A stretch of DNA of 43,447 nt from CALLPQ01 sp964479275 (GCA_964479275.1 CAYZLR010000020.1:1-43447); one strand, 5' to 3'. Shown: positions 1-9,377, counted from the stretch's first letter. The notes: a model not told the origin generated them from the sequence alone. Numbers and translations are program-made.

Positions 1-444
1 GAGGGGAATAATATGGTTACATAAAAACTGGCTGCGCTATCGGGGTTTCGTCAATCAACATAAAGCCCCAAACTGAAACCCGCTACACCTGGAGAGTGAT
101 CATGGCGAGTACCGCTGTGCTCGCCCTGCCCCATTTGCTGTAAAAACGAGCAAAAATAAAGCTTCACTTTGCCTATCAGATCGATTCAAAAAATAAAAAC
201 GGGATTAAAACTGTTACAAATCTCAAAAGAATAATTTGCGACTAATAATTTTTTTTAACCGGAATGTACTGGCGCACCGCAATCAAGACATTTTTTGAAA
301 CGGCTATAAAGAGTAAAAGGCATCACGAAGTTCCCACTAAAAAAACAACCGAATAATCAATAATGTCGCCCACCTGCATCTCATTTTTCTAAAATTTCGC
401 TCGTAGTAATTATGACATGCCACCTCAATGACTTCGTTCATTGC
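1..444. other. Gap without a recognisable gene
   Basis: I see no convincing reading frame on either strand. Around positions 44-112 there is a long-looped inverted repeat (GGGTTTC with GAAACCC). The rest is A/T-rich and would lie downstream of the leftward DUF2007/ubiD unit. No terminator with a clear T-run could be assigned. Confidence 0.4.
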
Positions 445-639
445 TCATGTTTGGTTTGTATGAATGATCTCACTGGCTTCTTCCTGATGCACATCCAGGA
501 CGTGCAACTGCATAACACCAAGCCTGACGCGCATGGTCGGATCGATGCTCATATGATTATCATTACAGATCCAACAGGAAATCTTATGCGCCTCTAAGTG
601 CGATCGCATCACCAAGGTCGCTTCAGGCTCATGACTCAT
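445..639 (-). CDS. DUF2007-like small protein (putative signal-transducing protein), start uncertain
   Basis: This small protein follows ubiD on the same strand. Its pattern, EATLVMRSHLEAH followed by a hydrophobic/Cys stretch, an LGVMQLHVLD core and a closing EEASEII helix, matches the DUF2007 fold, in which an Ala-Glu-rich helix, 'LEAxGI' and a short beta-sheet recur. Family-like residues (KIVRLTA) continue upstream of the ATG at 639, so the true start is probably earlier. The frame is open back to the ubiD stop at 718-720. An AGAGG lies about 9 nt before a CTG at 700-702, so a CTG start there is possible. The molecular function of the family is poorly defined. The CWIC pair (two Cys two residues apart) could be structural. 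A DUF2007 gene next to ubiD agrees with what I know of rhizobial gene order. I am moderately sure of the family and unsure of the start. Confidence 0.55.
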   Translation of the reverse strand: MSHEPEATLVMRSHLEAHKISCWICNDNHMSIDPTMRVRLGVMQLHVLDVHQEEASEIIHTNQT

Positions 640-717
640 GTGAAGCGCAGTGAGGCGAACAATTTTACTAACCTTATTCTTCTCATCCCTATGATTAGAC
701 AGCGATAAAAACCTCTT

Positions 718-2352
718 TCAGGATTTCCAAATTTTCTTGCCTGCGCCTGGTAATCCAAGCTCTCCCCACAGCGCATCAACTTTTTTGATGACACTTTCAT
801 CCATTCTAATTTCTTCTCCCCATTCGCGCAAAGTTTCCGGTTCCCATTTATCGGTTGCATCCAAGCCGATTTTAGATCCAAGGCCCGATTGAGGCGAGGC
901 GAAATCGAGATAATCAATTGGCGTGTTTTCTAAAACAGTAATATCGCGCGCGGGATCCATTTTTGTACTGATCGCCCACATCACTTCTTTCCAATCCCGC
1001 GTATTGATGGTTTCATCAACCACAATTACCCATTTGGTATACATAAATTGTCGCAGATAAGACCAGGCCCCAAGCATGACACGCTTGGCATGACCTGCAT
1101 AAGCCTTCTTCATACTGATGACGGCGATACGGTATGAACACCCTTCAGGGGGAAGCCAAAAGTCTGTAATTTCAGGAAATTGCTGTTGAAGAAGTGGGAT
1201 AAATACCTCGTTTAACGCTTCCCCCAGAACACTGGGTTCATCGGGAGGGCGCCCGGTAAATGTTGAGAGATAAATGGGGTTTTCGCGCATGGTAATCGCC
1301 GTCAATGTAAAGACGGGAAATTTTTCGACGCTATTATAATAGCCCGTGTGATCACCATAAGGGCCTTCATCGGCATATTCATCAAGAGAAACCGTCCCTT
1401 CCAGAACAATCTCAGCGCTTGCAGGTACTTTCAAGGGCTGTGAGACACAATCGACTAATTCCAGTTTTTTGCCACGCATCAAACCCGCAAACTGATATTC
1501 TGACAATGTATCGGGAACCGGCGTCACAGCCGCAAGAATTGTCCCCGGATCTGCCCCCAAAACGGCGGCGACTGGTAATGGATCACTTTTCACCTTGCCC
1601 CAGCGCGCATGATGCTGCGCGCCGCCGCGATGCTTTAGCCAACGCATGATCGCCTTATTCGCGCCCAGCTTTTGCATCCGATAAATTCCAAGATTAAAAT
1701 CATCCTGCTTATCGCCTGATGGCCCACGCGTAACAATCAAAGGCCAGGTGATGAGTGGTGCAGGCTCGCCAGGCCAGCAAGTTTGTATAGGCAAATCATC
1801 GAGATTGATATCATCACCGGTTCTAACGATTTCCTGGCATGGGGCTTTCTTTTTTGTGACCGGCTTCATGGCCAAAACCGATTTTGCCAATGGCACCATA
1901 GAAAGAGCTTCTTTTACGCCTGCTGGGGGTTCGGGCTGACGCAAAAAAGCAAGGGTCTCACCGACGTTACGTAAGATTGCTTTATTGTCATCCCAGCCTT
2001 CCCAATGATCATGTCTATTGTTTTCTTGATCAACCGCGCGATCATGAATTTCCAACGTCACTCCCAGAGCCACCCGTCGGACCGTCCCAAATAAATTAAT
2101 CAAAACCGGTATAGGAGAAATTGTACCGTCTTCTCTGACTGGTTTTTCAAACAATACTGCCGGGCCGCCTTCTGCCAGTAGTCGCGTTTGAATCTCCGTC
2201 ATTTCCAAATCAACCTTAACCGGCACAGTCACCCGGATAAGTTCGCCAGATGCCTCTAGCATGGCCATAAAATCGCGCAAAGATTGATACGCCTTGGCGC
2301 GCGACAAAGGCCGTTTCGTCGTCTCAATAGAGTGTGAGGCCTGATCTGACAT
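718..2352 (-). CDS. ubiD: UbiD family decarboxylase (3-octaprenyl-4-hydroxybenzoate carboxy-lyase)
   Basis: UbiD enzymes use prenylated FMN to decarboxylate the 4-hydroxybenzoate ring in ubiquinone biosynthesis. Recognisable family stretches include NLGIYRMQ, the following MRWLKHRGGA, and EGPYGDHTGYY, which carry prenyl-FMN/metal-binding and catalytic acid residues in characterised UbiD proteins. The length of 544 residues is close to the usual 490-520. The frame is open 16 codons further, to an ATG at 2400, but those residues (MFCHNNLLKL...) are unlike the family. The ATG at 2350-2352 (MSDQASHS) with a weak GGGA upstream is preferred. The DUF2007 gene follows directly on the same strand. The prenyltransferase UbiX, which supplies the cofactor, is not in this window. 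Another UbiD-type decarboxylase specificity cannot be excluded, but similarity to the ubiquinone branch is strong. Confidence 0.92.
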   Translation of the reverse strand: MSDQASHSIETTKRPLSRAKAYQSLRDFMAMLEASGELIRVTVPVKVDLEMTEIQTRLLAEGGPAVLFEKPVREDGTISPIPVLINLFGTVRRVALGVTLEIHDRAVDQENNRHDHWEGWDDNKAILRNVGETLAFLRQPEPPAGVKEALSMVPLAKSVLAMKPVTKKKAPCQEIVRTGDDINLDDLPIQTCWPGEPAPLITWPLIVTRGPSGDKQDDFNLGIYRMQKLGANKAIMRWLKHRGGAQHHARWGKVKSDPLPVAAVLGADPGTILAAVTPVPDTLSEYQFAGLMRGKKLELVDCVSQPLKVPASAEIVLEGTVSLDEYADEGPYGDHTGYYNSVEKFPVFTLTAITMRENPIYLSTFTGRPPDEPSVLGEALNEVFIPLLQQQFPEITDFWLPPEGCSYRIAVISMKKAYAGHAKRVMLGAWSYLRQFMYTKWVIVVDETINTRDWKEVMWAISTKMDPARDITVLENTPIDYLDFASPQSGLGSKIGLDATDKWEPETLREWGEEIRMDESVIKKVDALWGELGLPGAGKKIWKS

Positions 2353-2535
2353 AAATGAGCATTCCCAAATGAGCTTCAACAGATTGTTATGACAAAACAT
2401 AACAGCAAGACTTTACCTATGCCATGGTCGTTCCTATTTTGACCATGAGTGGAATTGTCCCCTCAGCGTTGGCGATGGTTTTTTATCATATTTACGTCTA
2501 GATCACGCATCTGTAACTGAACCGAGAAATTCTTT

Positions 2536-2826
2536 ATGTGGCCAATTCTCCATCAACTCTGCGGTGTCATCCTGGTCATTTTTGGGGCGCTGACATTGCC
2601 CCTCCCATTGCCTACAGGCTTGATCGCGTTGACCATAGGTTTTGCTTTGCTCGCCCCCTACCTCCCCCCCATTCAACGGCTGGTTCGATATTTGCGCACC
2701 AAATATCCTGCAGTTGATGAAAAGCTCCTCTCCTATCGTGATAGCTTACCTTTGATTATTAAAACAACCATCGACAAGACCAGCCCGAACCCAAAATCCT
2801 CTGAAACAAAGCCTCGCGAAAAATAG
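2536..2826 (+). CDS. Small membrane protein, PGPGW-like
   Basis: This 96-residue protein has two closely spaced hydrophobic segments (about residues 5-23 and 28-43) separated by a Pro-rich turn (LPLPLPTG). A basic amphipathic stretch (RLVRYLRTKYP) and a hydrophilic, Lys/Ser-rich tail follow. This hairpin, 'LPLP-x-G' then a second helix ending in LLAPYLPP, resembles the PGPGW family of small inner-membrane proteins, which have no assigned biochemical role. The gene stands alone between the divergent ubiD gene and the convergent acyltransferase gene, whose stop lies 23 nt away. A weak GAGAAA precedes the ATG. The coding call is fairly safe; the family call is tentative. Confidence 0.6.
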   Translation: MWPILHQLCGVILVIFGALTLPLPLPTGLIALTIGFALLAPYLPPIQRLVRYLRTKYPAVDEKLLSYRDSLPLIIKTTIDKTSPNPKSSETKPREK

Positions 2827-2849
2827 AGAGGGCGCGAGATATTTTGTGA

Positions 2850-3875
2850 TTATTTCCCCCAACGGCGATGAAACCAAAGCCACTGCTCAGGATTTTTATC
2901 GATTTCATCACCGAGAACATTATTAATCCGCTCAGTAACAATATGAATACGTTCACGCATATCACCGCCTTCAGGAACGGGAATGCGATCATGCATTTTT
3001 AATGTAAAATTCGCCCCCCTCTCTCGTTTCACTGTAACCGGAATAATGGGTAGAGAATAATTAATCGCCATCCTCGCCGGAGCCGGCGCCGTCAATGCAT
3101 CATGTCCTAAAAACGGAACGGCGATACCATCTGTGAATTTTTGATCGACGAGCAGGCCCAAAGAATATTTATCCTTTAAGGCTTCAATAAAACTACGCAC
3201 CCCTTCAGGACCCTTTGGGATTTGCCGATGCTTCATATAGGTATTTCTTTTTTCAATGATCATAGCATCAATGAGTGCATTATTTGCTGGACGATAGACT
3301 ATCGCACACGGAATATTAACAAACCCACAAATAACCCCCATGACTTCCCAATTTGCAAAATGGCCCGTCGCAAAAATAACCTGTTGATTTTTTGCCAGTG
3401 CCGCTAAAAAATCCTGACTGGGTTGCAAAATCACCCGCCCATCATTTGATGACGGTTGATAATTCAGGAGCTTGCTTCTGTGCGCATGACTTAAATTATG
3501 ATTGCGACAGGTCTTATCAATCAATTGCCTGACTTCAACCGTATCCCAGCTCGGTTGAAATTTATCCAGGTGCGCAAACTCTCCGCCAACACGGCCTAAA
3601 TTTTCCCAAATGTGAGCTATCGTTTTATGGGTTTTCTCGCGTCCCCAGTGAGGATACACTTTTTTGAGATTAACCTCACCGCGCTTTGAAACCTTTTTTA
3701 AATGGGGGCCAATCAACCGCAAAAACTTTCCTGCAATGAATGACGCAGCATCCACTCCAATTAAGCGCAAAAATTTAAACAACACCCATGCGGCCGCATA
3801 TTCTATACGATGAGAGAAGGTCACTTTCATATTTGACCTTGAAGATGGTACCCCATGAGGAATAGCTGATTTCAT
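2850..3875 (-). CDS. LpxL/HtrB-family lipid A acyltransferase
   Basis: This is a 341-residue inner-membrane acyltransferase of the lysophospholipid-acyltransferase superfamily, predicted to add a secondary acyl chain to the Kdo2-lipid A precursor. The catalytic H-x4-E motif is visible as GHFANWEV, with H172 and E177. A mid-protein block (SLGLLVDQKFTDGIAVPFLG) and the C-terminal PEQWLWFHRRW are typical of LpxL/LpxM proteins. An N-terminal hydrophobic/amphipathic region (residues 25-45) fits a membrane anchor. The start at 3875 has a strong AAGGGA 6 nt upstream. The gene lies 11 nt after lpxK and is the last member of a leftward lipid A operon. Which acyl position and chain length it serves cannot be read from sequence. 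The first 15 residues are more hydrophilic than usual, and Met16 is an alternative start without an obvious ribosome site. Confidence 0.88.
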   Translation of the reverse strand: MKSAIPHGVPSSRSNMKVTFSHRIEYAAAWVLFKFLRLIGVDAASFIAGKFLRLIGPHLKKVSKRGEVNLKKVYPHWGREKTHKTIAHIWENLGRVGGEFAHLDKFQPSWDTVEVRQLIDKTCRNHNLSHAHRSKLLNYQPSSNDGRVILQPSQDFLAALAKNQQVIFATGHFANWEVMGVICGFVNIPCAIVYRPANNALIDAMIIEKRNTYMKHRQIPKGPEGVRSFIEALKDKYSLGLLVDQKFTDGIAVPFLGHDALTAPAPARMAINYSLPIIPVTVKRERGANFTLKMHDRIPVPEGGDMRERIHIVTERINNVLGDEIDKNPEQWLWFHRRWGK

Positions 3876-3886
3876 AAAAATTCCCT

Positions 3887-4930
3887 TTACTGATCTACAT
3901 GATCAGTAAGTTCAATAATGCCTTTTTTCACCAAAACATCTTGAATTAATTGCCATAATTTTCCTGCAGAATCTGTACGCATCGCAACGGGATAAAAATG
4001 AACATAGTTTCGTTGTTCCTCGGTCAGGCGAACATAATCCTTTTCAGTAGTCATTAATGGCCGGGATGCTTCTCGGGCTTTAAATTGCAAGGTATTTAAT
4101 TCAACATCGCTAAAGATGTGGTGATCAGGAAAAGTCTTGAATTCCTCAATTGTAAATCCGGCATCTTTGAGGGTGAGTTTAAACCGATGCGGGTTAGCAA
4201 TCCCGCAAAACGCATGGATAGGCCCAACAGGAATCTCAAGGTCTTGAGCCTTGGCAAGCCAAACAATGCCATGAGGTTTTTTACCGAGCTTTGTTTTTAT
4301 TTTCGGAGACAATTTAGTTTTTTGTTTTTGTCTCACAAAAAAAACCATATCAGCACGTTTTAGAGCATCAGACATTGGCTCTCTAAACGGCCCTGCAGGA
4401 AAAACATGTTTGTTGCTTAAATTTTTACCCGAAGGCGCACTCACCCCCACCAAAAGGATAGATAAATCTTTTTGCAAACTTGGGTTTTGAAACCCGTCAT
4501 CTGCAATAATGCACTGCATCCCGGATTTACGTGCAGATTCGACCCCTTTTGCCCGATTTTTTGCAACCCATACCGGTCCATGCTGTGCCAGTAAAAGCGC
4601 CTCATCCCCGACATCCTCACGAGAATGCTTTTTAGTATCGACCAAGATAGGTCCTTTTAAAGTGCCGCCATACCCTCGCGATAAGAAGGCTGCGTAAATT
4701 TTATGCTGATCAAACATTTTTTTCAACATAATTGCGAAAGGCGTTTTGCCCACTCCGCCGACAGTTGCATTGCCGATACACACCACTGCGCATCCATCAT
4801 GATTTTTTGCGCGTGTGAAAACTTGCCGAGCTTTTGCCCCTGCATGATAAAGGGAGCCCAAAGGAGAGAGAAGCTTGGCCACCAATCTTGCTGAAAAGCG
4901 ATCACTTTGCCAAAACCAGGGAGCGCGCAT
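3887..4930 (-). CDS. lpxK: Tetraacyldisaccharide 4'-kinase LpxK
   Basis: LpxK phosphorylates the 4' position of the tetraacyldisaccharide 1-phosphate to form lipid IVA at the inner membrane. The N-terminus MRAPWFWQS is typical of the family. The membrane-proximal P-loop GNATVGGVGKTP lies at residues 53-64. LSRGYGG, the DDGFQNP motif and a C-terminal MTTEKDYVRL are all recognisable. The frame opens upstream at 4984, but family similarity begins at the paired ATGs at 4933 and 4930. An AGAGG sits 7 nt before the second, so 4930 was chosen. On that start the gene begins 17 nt beyond the waaA stop, in a tight operon with waaA upstream and the LpxL-type acyltransferase downstream. Catalytic features appear intact. 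Confidence 0.95.
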   Translation of the reverse strand: MRAPWFWQSDRFSARLVAKLLSPLGSLYHAGAKARQVFTRAKNHDGCAVVCIGNATVGGVGKTPFAIMLKKMFDQHKIYAAFLSRGYGGTLKGPILVDTKKHSREDVGDEALLLAQHGPVWVAKNRAKGVESARKSGMQCIIADDGFQNPSLQKDLSILLVGVSAPSGKNLSNKHVFPAGPFREPMSDALKRADMVFFVRQKQKTKLSPKIKTKLGKKPHGIVWLAKAQDLEIPVGPIHAFCGIANPHRFKLTLKDAGFTIEEFKTFPDHHIFSDVELNTLQFKAREASRPLMTTEKDYVRLTEEQRNYVHFYPVAMRTDSAGKLWQLIQDVLVKKGIIELTDHVDQ

Positions 4931-4947
4931 CATGAGACCTCTTCGCC

Positions 4948-6546
4948 TTAATTCGAGATTACGTTTTCGCAATCTTGCGGGCACGCCATATTAATCCCAT
5001 CAAGCAATTGATCAGATATCTTCATCAGTGTACGCTCTGCATTATCGCGCGCTATTTCGCTGGCAAGCTTTGCTAACGTGTGCCGGGTTTTATTATCACT
5101 CAAAAGTCGTTTCACGGCTGCAGCAATATCACGATCATTTCTAACCAATGCCGCCGCTCCAGCACGGCGCATATCATGATAAGTCTCATTAAAATTAAAG
5201 ATATGGGGTCCGTGTAAAATCGCACATTCTAGTCGTGCAGGCTCCAGCGGGTTATGCCCGCCTTTAGGCGATAACCCACCGCCGACTAGCGTAATATCAT
5301 TGATGCGATAAAAAATGCCTAATTCCCCTAAAGTATCAGCAATATAAATATCAATTTCAGGAGTGATGTTTTCAAATTTTGACCGTTGCGCAACATTAAA
5401 CCCTTTGCTGCGGGCAACTTGCGCAATCTCATCACCGCGTTCGGGATGGCGCGGTGCTATTGTTGTCAGCAAATCCTTAAACTCTTCCTTCAAGATATGG
5501 TGAGCTTCAAAAATCATATCTTCTTCGGAAGGGTGAGTACTGGCGGCCAACCATGCCGGCCTCATACTCATCTGCATAGAGAGTTTTTTAGCTTTCTGAT
5601 CATTGGTTGGCAATGAATCAGCTGCATTTTTTAAATTGCCAAACAACATGACGTCTCGGCCCGAAAGGGTTTTAAGCCGTTCTGCATTGTCTTTGTCTTG
5701 TGCAATAATCAAATCAAATGCAGATAAAAGGTAGCGTATAGAACGCGGCCTACGCTTCCAGTTTGCATAAGATCTAGGAGAAATACGACCATTAACAATT
5801 GCCATCATCGCACTGCGTGACCGCGTTTCATGAATAAGGTTGGGCCAAAATTCAGACTCAACAAACATCGCCACATCTGGGCGCCAATGATTAAGAAAAG
5901 CCTGCACATATGAAGGGAAGTCAACCGGAATAAACTGGTGAAAAGCATTCTCTGGTAAACGGTCAGTCATCAAAGACGCTGACGTGGTGGTCCCAGTGGT
6001 CACAAGGAAATGCAAATCAGGTCGAACTTTTGCAAGATGACTCACTAACGGCAGAACGGATAAAGACTCACCAACACTAGCCCCATGAATCCAGATTAAC
6101 GATCCTGATGGTCGATTAATGCTGGCGATACCGCGCCGTTCTGGCAAGCGCAGTGGATCTTCTTTTCCGTGCTCTAATCTGTGTTTGAGCGCCATTCGGG
6201 CAGGATACCCAGTAAACTTTGTAACCGCGCGATACAATTTTAAAATTATCGGTTCTCTCAAGCGTAGTGACGCATCATGAAGCCTTTCCTCTTTCACATC
6301 AGAAGCTTCAGTGCGTTGATCCTTTTGCGCTGATCGCACTGAATGCGATGGGGATAAAAGGGGCACTTCTTGATTGAATTGGTTTTGAACAGAGTCTGAA
6401 CGCTTATTGCGAGAGGCGAAATCTTCACCACGTGCCTTACCTGAAAGATACATTTCTCGCACTGCCGATTTCGCCGCCATCGTTGATGCATAAGCATTTT
6501 TTCGGCTCTTATCGCTCTTCGATGTGGGCTCTAACGGCATAAACAC
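4948..6546 (-). CDS. waaA: 3-deoxy-D-manno-octulosonic acid transferase WaaA with an N-terminal extension
   Basis: WaaA (KdtA) transfers Kdo from CMP-Kdo to lipid IVA. Family motifs are clear: IHGASVGES with the presumed catalytic base E160, FVESEFWPN, and the CMP-Kdo-binding GGGLSPKGGHNPLEPA. Similarity to the usual approximately 430-residue enzyme begins near residue 97 (REPIILKLYRAVTKF). The first ~95 residues are extra: strongly charged, low in hydrophobics and probably disordered. The frame starts with GTG at 6546. An ATG at 6540 is equally possible, and a TTG just before the conserved part (residue 96) would give a normal-length protein. The downstream lpxK and the upstream DUF374 acyltransferase are on the same strand. 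Function is sure; the start and the reality of the extension are not. Confidence 0.9.
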   Translation of the reverse strand: MFMPLEPTSKSDKSRKNAYASTMAAKSAVREMYLSGKARGEDFASRNKRSDSVQNQFNQEVPLLSPSHSVRSAQKDQRTEASDVKEERLHDASLRLREPIILKLYRAVTKFTGYPARMALKHRLEHGKEDPLRLPERRGIASINRPSGSLIWIHGASVGESLSVLPLVSHLAKVRPDLHFLVTTGTTTSASLMTDRLPENAFHQFIPVDFPSYVQAFLNHWRPDVAMFVESEFWPNLIHETRSRSAMMAIVNGRISPRSYANWKRRPRSIRYLLSAFDLIIAQDKDNAERLKTLSGRDVMLFGNLKNAADSLPTNDQKAKKLSMQMSMRPAWLAASTHPSEEDMIFEAHHILKEEFKDLLTTIAPRHPERGDEIAQVARSKGFNVAQRSKFENITPEIDIYIADTLGELGIFYRINDITLVGGGLSPKGGHNPLEPARLECAILHGPHIFNFNETYHDMRRAGAAALVRNDRDIAAAVKRLLSDNKTRHTLAKLASEIARDNAERTLMKISDQLLDGINMACPQDCENVISN

Positions 6547-6635
6547 CTATTCCCAAATTTTTGGGAGTCTTTGCTATTATGATTATTCACTGGTTTAGGG
6601 AATGCATCCCAAAATCTGACCATATTATGCCCCTG

Positions 6636-7385
6636 TTACGCAGTTTTCCCAACCTTTTTATCCGCTTCATCAGTGAGTTCATTGAGCTTGTCTTCAAGTT
6701 CCTCCAGCTTTTCTCTTAAAAGCGCGTCTGACGCATCTCGCGGTACAAAAATTGGTGTCCCGATCAGGACTGTTTTCCGGGAAAAAGGGTTGGCTAAATA
6801 GCTGCGATCCCAGCTATTAAGGTGCTGACCGCCACTCGCGGAAAAGGCCGTGGGCAAGACAGGTGCTCCGGTTCGAGCCGCTAATTTGATGACCCCTATT
6901 TGAGGTTTACGTGCCGGGCCTCGCGGGCCATCGGGGGTCATAGCAACAATATCCCCACCCTTTAAAGCTGCAATGAGTTGGATTAATGCGGGAGCACCGC
7001 TTTTGTCCTTTTGTCGCTTTAAGGGGTTTGATGCTGATCCCCGGATAAAAGATACACCGCGCACCTTAACCCCGCGTGCCATAATATCCCCATCACGATT
7101 CATCGATATCAGCATATGCACGGGCTTATGCGCAAATTTGGCCATCACAGGTGCCAAAATCAGTCGCTCATGCCAAAAAGCACAAATTACGCCTGCCCCC
7201 TGCTTTTCTGCCGCTCTAAGCGTGGTAATCTCTGCCCCCCCAATGCGAGAAAACAGGCGCATTAACCCTACATACAGCCACACCAGCCCAGATGCCAGAA
7301 ACGCTGCAAACCGACTTTTTGCCAATGATTTTAAGAAAACAGGAATCATAACCTTTATAGGCTTTTTTTTTGGGTTTCTTGTCAA
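6636..7385 (-). CDS. DUF374 lysophospholipid acyltransferase family protein
   Basis: This 249-residue member of the LPLAT superfamily is of the DUF374 branch commonly found beside waaA in alphaproteobacteria. Visible motifs are CAFWHERL (catalytic-type His followed by Glu), SMNRDGDI, SFIRGSAS and the diagnostic MTPDGPRGP. One hydrophobic segment near residues 28-42 suggests an inner-membrane anchor. The chosen start is TTG at 7385 with GGGA 8 nt upstream. An ATG at 7349 (MIPVFLKSL) is an alternative, but its AAAGG is only 2 nt away. The C-terminus ends in an acidic/basic helix (LREKLEELEDKLNEL). The acyl acceptor is not established for this family; a role in lipid A or phospholipid acylation is inferred from the waaA–lpxK context. 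Confidence 0.85.
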   Translation of the reverse strand: MTRNPKKKPIKVMIPVFLKSLAKSRFAAFLASGLVWLYVGLMRLFSRIGGAEITTLRAAEKQGAGVICAFWHERLILAPVMAKFAHKPVHMLISMNRDGDIMARGVKVRGVSFIRGSASNPLKRQKDKSGAPALIQLIAALKGGDIVAMTPDGPRGPARKPQIGVIKLAARTGAPVLPTAFSASGGQHLNSWDRSYLANPFSRKTVLIGTPIFVPRDASDALLREKLEELEDKLNELTDEADKKVGKTA

Positions 7386-7474
7386 CCGCTTATTCCCAAA
7401 GCACCCCGCAACCTTGTATGCATAAGGATTGATAGCGCATTCATTTATCCCAATACGCAGAAAGATCGATTATA

Positions 7475-9289
7475 ATGGCTAGTTCCACCCGGACAATGAC
7501 CAATGGGAAAACCACTCCGACCCGCGAGCTTTTACTACGCCTTTGGCAAGATTATCTGGTGGTATACTGGAAACGCTTACTCTTGGCCTTGATAGCAATG
7601 ATGATTTTAGCGCTCACACTCAGCGCAGTTCCCATCACTGTAGAAGCTATTTATGCTGCATTTGATCTTGAGAGCGTCAATACCGCTTCCAATCTAAACT
7701 GGACACGCCCGAGCTTGGATCAATTAATCGCATATGGCCCCTTTGTAATCGCAGGTCTCGGGCTTACCTATGGCCTTTCGCAATACGCGCAATCTCGCCT
7801 GACATTAAGTGCTGCCCTTGATACATTGCGTGATTTACAAAACCAGCTCTTTGCCCGATTTCTTGAACTCGATTACGCCGATCAACGCACGCAAATGAGT
7901 GGCGCAATTGCCTCCCACTTTACCAACGATATGCAACTTTTGAGAGAAACTCTCACCAGGTTCACCAATGGCGTTCGGGACTTAATGCAATTTATAGGCC
8001 TTTGTGCCATCATGTTATTGAAAGATGCACTTTTGTTCAGCGTGGTCATTTTGGTTTATGCCGGCATTGGCTGGCCAATAGCCTGGCTTGGAGGCAAATT
8101 GCGCACGAGTGCAAAAGCGGCACAAGCGGAAACCGGTAACCTTGCTGCATCCATTACCCAAAGCGTCAAAGGGGCTGCAATGATTAAAACCTATGGGCTG
8201 GAAACACGTGAACTCTCTCGCGCCAGTACCCAGTTTGATCACCGTACAAATCTTTTAAAAAAAGCCTCATATCTTCGCGCTATTAATGAACCTTTTGTAT
8301 TTTTTATTGGCACCATTGCCTTGAGCGTTGTGGTCGTATTTATGGCTTTACGGGTGCAGGCTGGGTTGCTTGATGGGCCTTCCATCACTGGATTTGTCGT
8401 GGCTCTTTTATTATTATCACAACCAGCAAGAGGACTAAGCACCCTTTATGCCGTTATGCAAGAAGGGCTTTCCGCCTTCGAGCGCATTCTCACCATCATT
8501 GATCGCAGCCCAACCATCACGGATAAAGCGGAAGCTAGGGCTCATCAAATTAAAAATGCTGAAATCAATTTCAAAGACGTGCATTTTTGCTATGAGCCCA
8601 ATGCGCCGATCATCAAAAATTTCTCCCTAGATATCAAGCCTGGAACCTCCGTCGCATTGGTTGGGGCTTCGGGCGCAGGAAAATCAACCCTACTCACCTT
8701 GTTACCGCGTTTGTTCGATGTTTACTCCGGCGAAATTCAAATAGATGGATTGAATATCAAAGATTATCACTTAAAATCCTTACGCGAACAAATTTCCATT
8801 GTCAGCCAAGAGGCCATTTTGTTTAATGAAAGTCTCTTTGACAATATTCATTATGGGCGTTTAGACGCAACAAAAGCACAAGTAAAAGATGCGGCCAAAG
8901 CCGCTTCCATCCATGATTTCATCGAAACTCTTGATAATGGATATGACACATTGGCGGGAGAAAATGGCGAACGCCTTTCTGGAGGCCAAAAACAACGCAT
9001 CGCCATAGCCCGCGCATTTTTGAAAGACGCCCCAATTCTTCTTCTCGATGAACCCACGTCTGCTCTTGACGCCGCCTCAGAAGAGGATATTCAACAATCC
9101 CTGGCGATATTACAAAAAAACCGAACGACGCTTATCGTAGCCCACCGCCTATCAACTATTCAACAAGCCGATGAAATTATAGTAATGGACCAAGGCGAAA
9201 TTATTGAGCGTGGGAGACACGAAGATTTGTTAGAAAAAAATGGCCCCTACAAAAAACTGATTGAATTACAGTTTAACTCAAGCCATTGA
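7475..9289 (+). CDS. MsbA-like ABC exporter (lipid A / multidrug type)
   Basis: This is a half-size type IV ABC exporter of 604 residues, with an N-terminal six-helix membrane domain and a C-terminal ATPase. All nucleotide-binding motifs are canonical: Walker A GASGAGKST near residues 396-404, the Q-loop in IVSQEAILF, signature LSGGQKQR, Walker B ILLLDEPT and the H-switch in VAHRLS. It is divergently placed from the lipid A operon across 89 nt that must hold both promoters. That supports a role in flipping lipid A core or another lipid, but MsbA and drug exporters cannot be separated on motifs. The start at 7475 has no strong ribosome site, and Met8 at 7496 is an alternative. An A/T-only inverted repeat (runs of T and A around 9351-9369) follows the gene. 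Confidence 0.85.
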   Translation: MASSTRTMTNGKTTPTRELLLRLWQDYLVVYWKRLLLALIAMMILALTLSAVPITVEAIYAAFDLESVNTASNLNWTRPSLDQLIAYGPFVIAGLGLTYGLSQYAQSRLTLSAALDTLRDLQNQLFARFLELDYADQRTQMSGAIASHFTNDMQLLRETLTRFTNGVRDLMQFIGLCAIMLLKDALLFSVVILVYAGIGWPIAWLGGKLRTSAKAAQAETGNLAASITQSVKGAAMIKTYGLETRELSRASTQFDHRTNLLKKASYLRAINEPFVFFIGTIALSVVVVFMALRVQAGLLDGPSITGFVVALLLLSQPARGLSTLYAVMQEGLSAFERILTIIDRSPTITDKAEARAHQIKNAEINFKDVHFCYEPNAPIIKNFSLDIKPGTSVALVGASGAGKSTLLTLLPRLFDVYSGEIQIDGLNIKDYHLKSLREQISIVSQEAILFNESLFDNIHYGRLDATKAQVKDAAKAASIHDFIETLDNGYDTLAGENGERLSGGQKQRIAIARAFLKDAPILLLDEPTSALDAASEEDIQQSLAILQKNRTTLIVAHRLSTIQQADEIIVMDQGEIIERGRHEDLLEKNGPYKKLIELQFNSSH

Positions 9290-9377
9290 TCAATGTTTTG
9301 CGGTCTATTAAAAACTTTGCGACGCACCGTTTTCTAGATTTTATCTCTTTAGTTTTTTTGAAAAAAAAGTAACCAAT

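Noticed and set aside
412..597. Rightward open frame of 61 codons opposite the DUF2007 gene
   Set aside because: The leftward frame shows a family-like pattern and follows ubiD. The rightward one shows none.
9340..9377. T-run/A-run inverted repeat as a strong bidirectional terminator
   Set aside because: The stem is almost only A-T pairs with no G-C clamp, so stability is doubtful.
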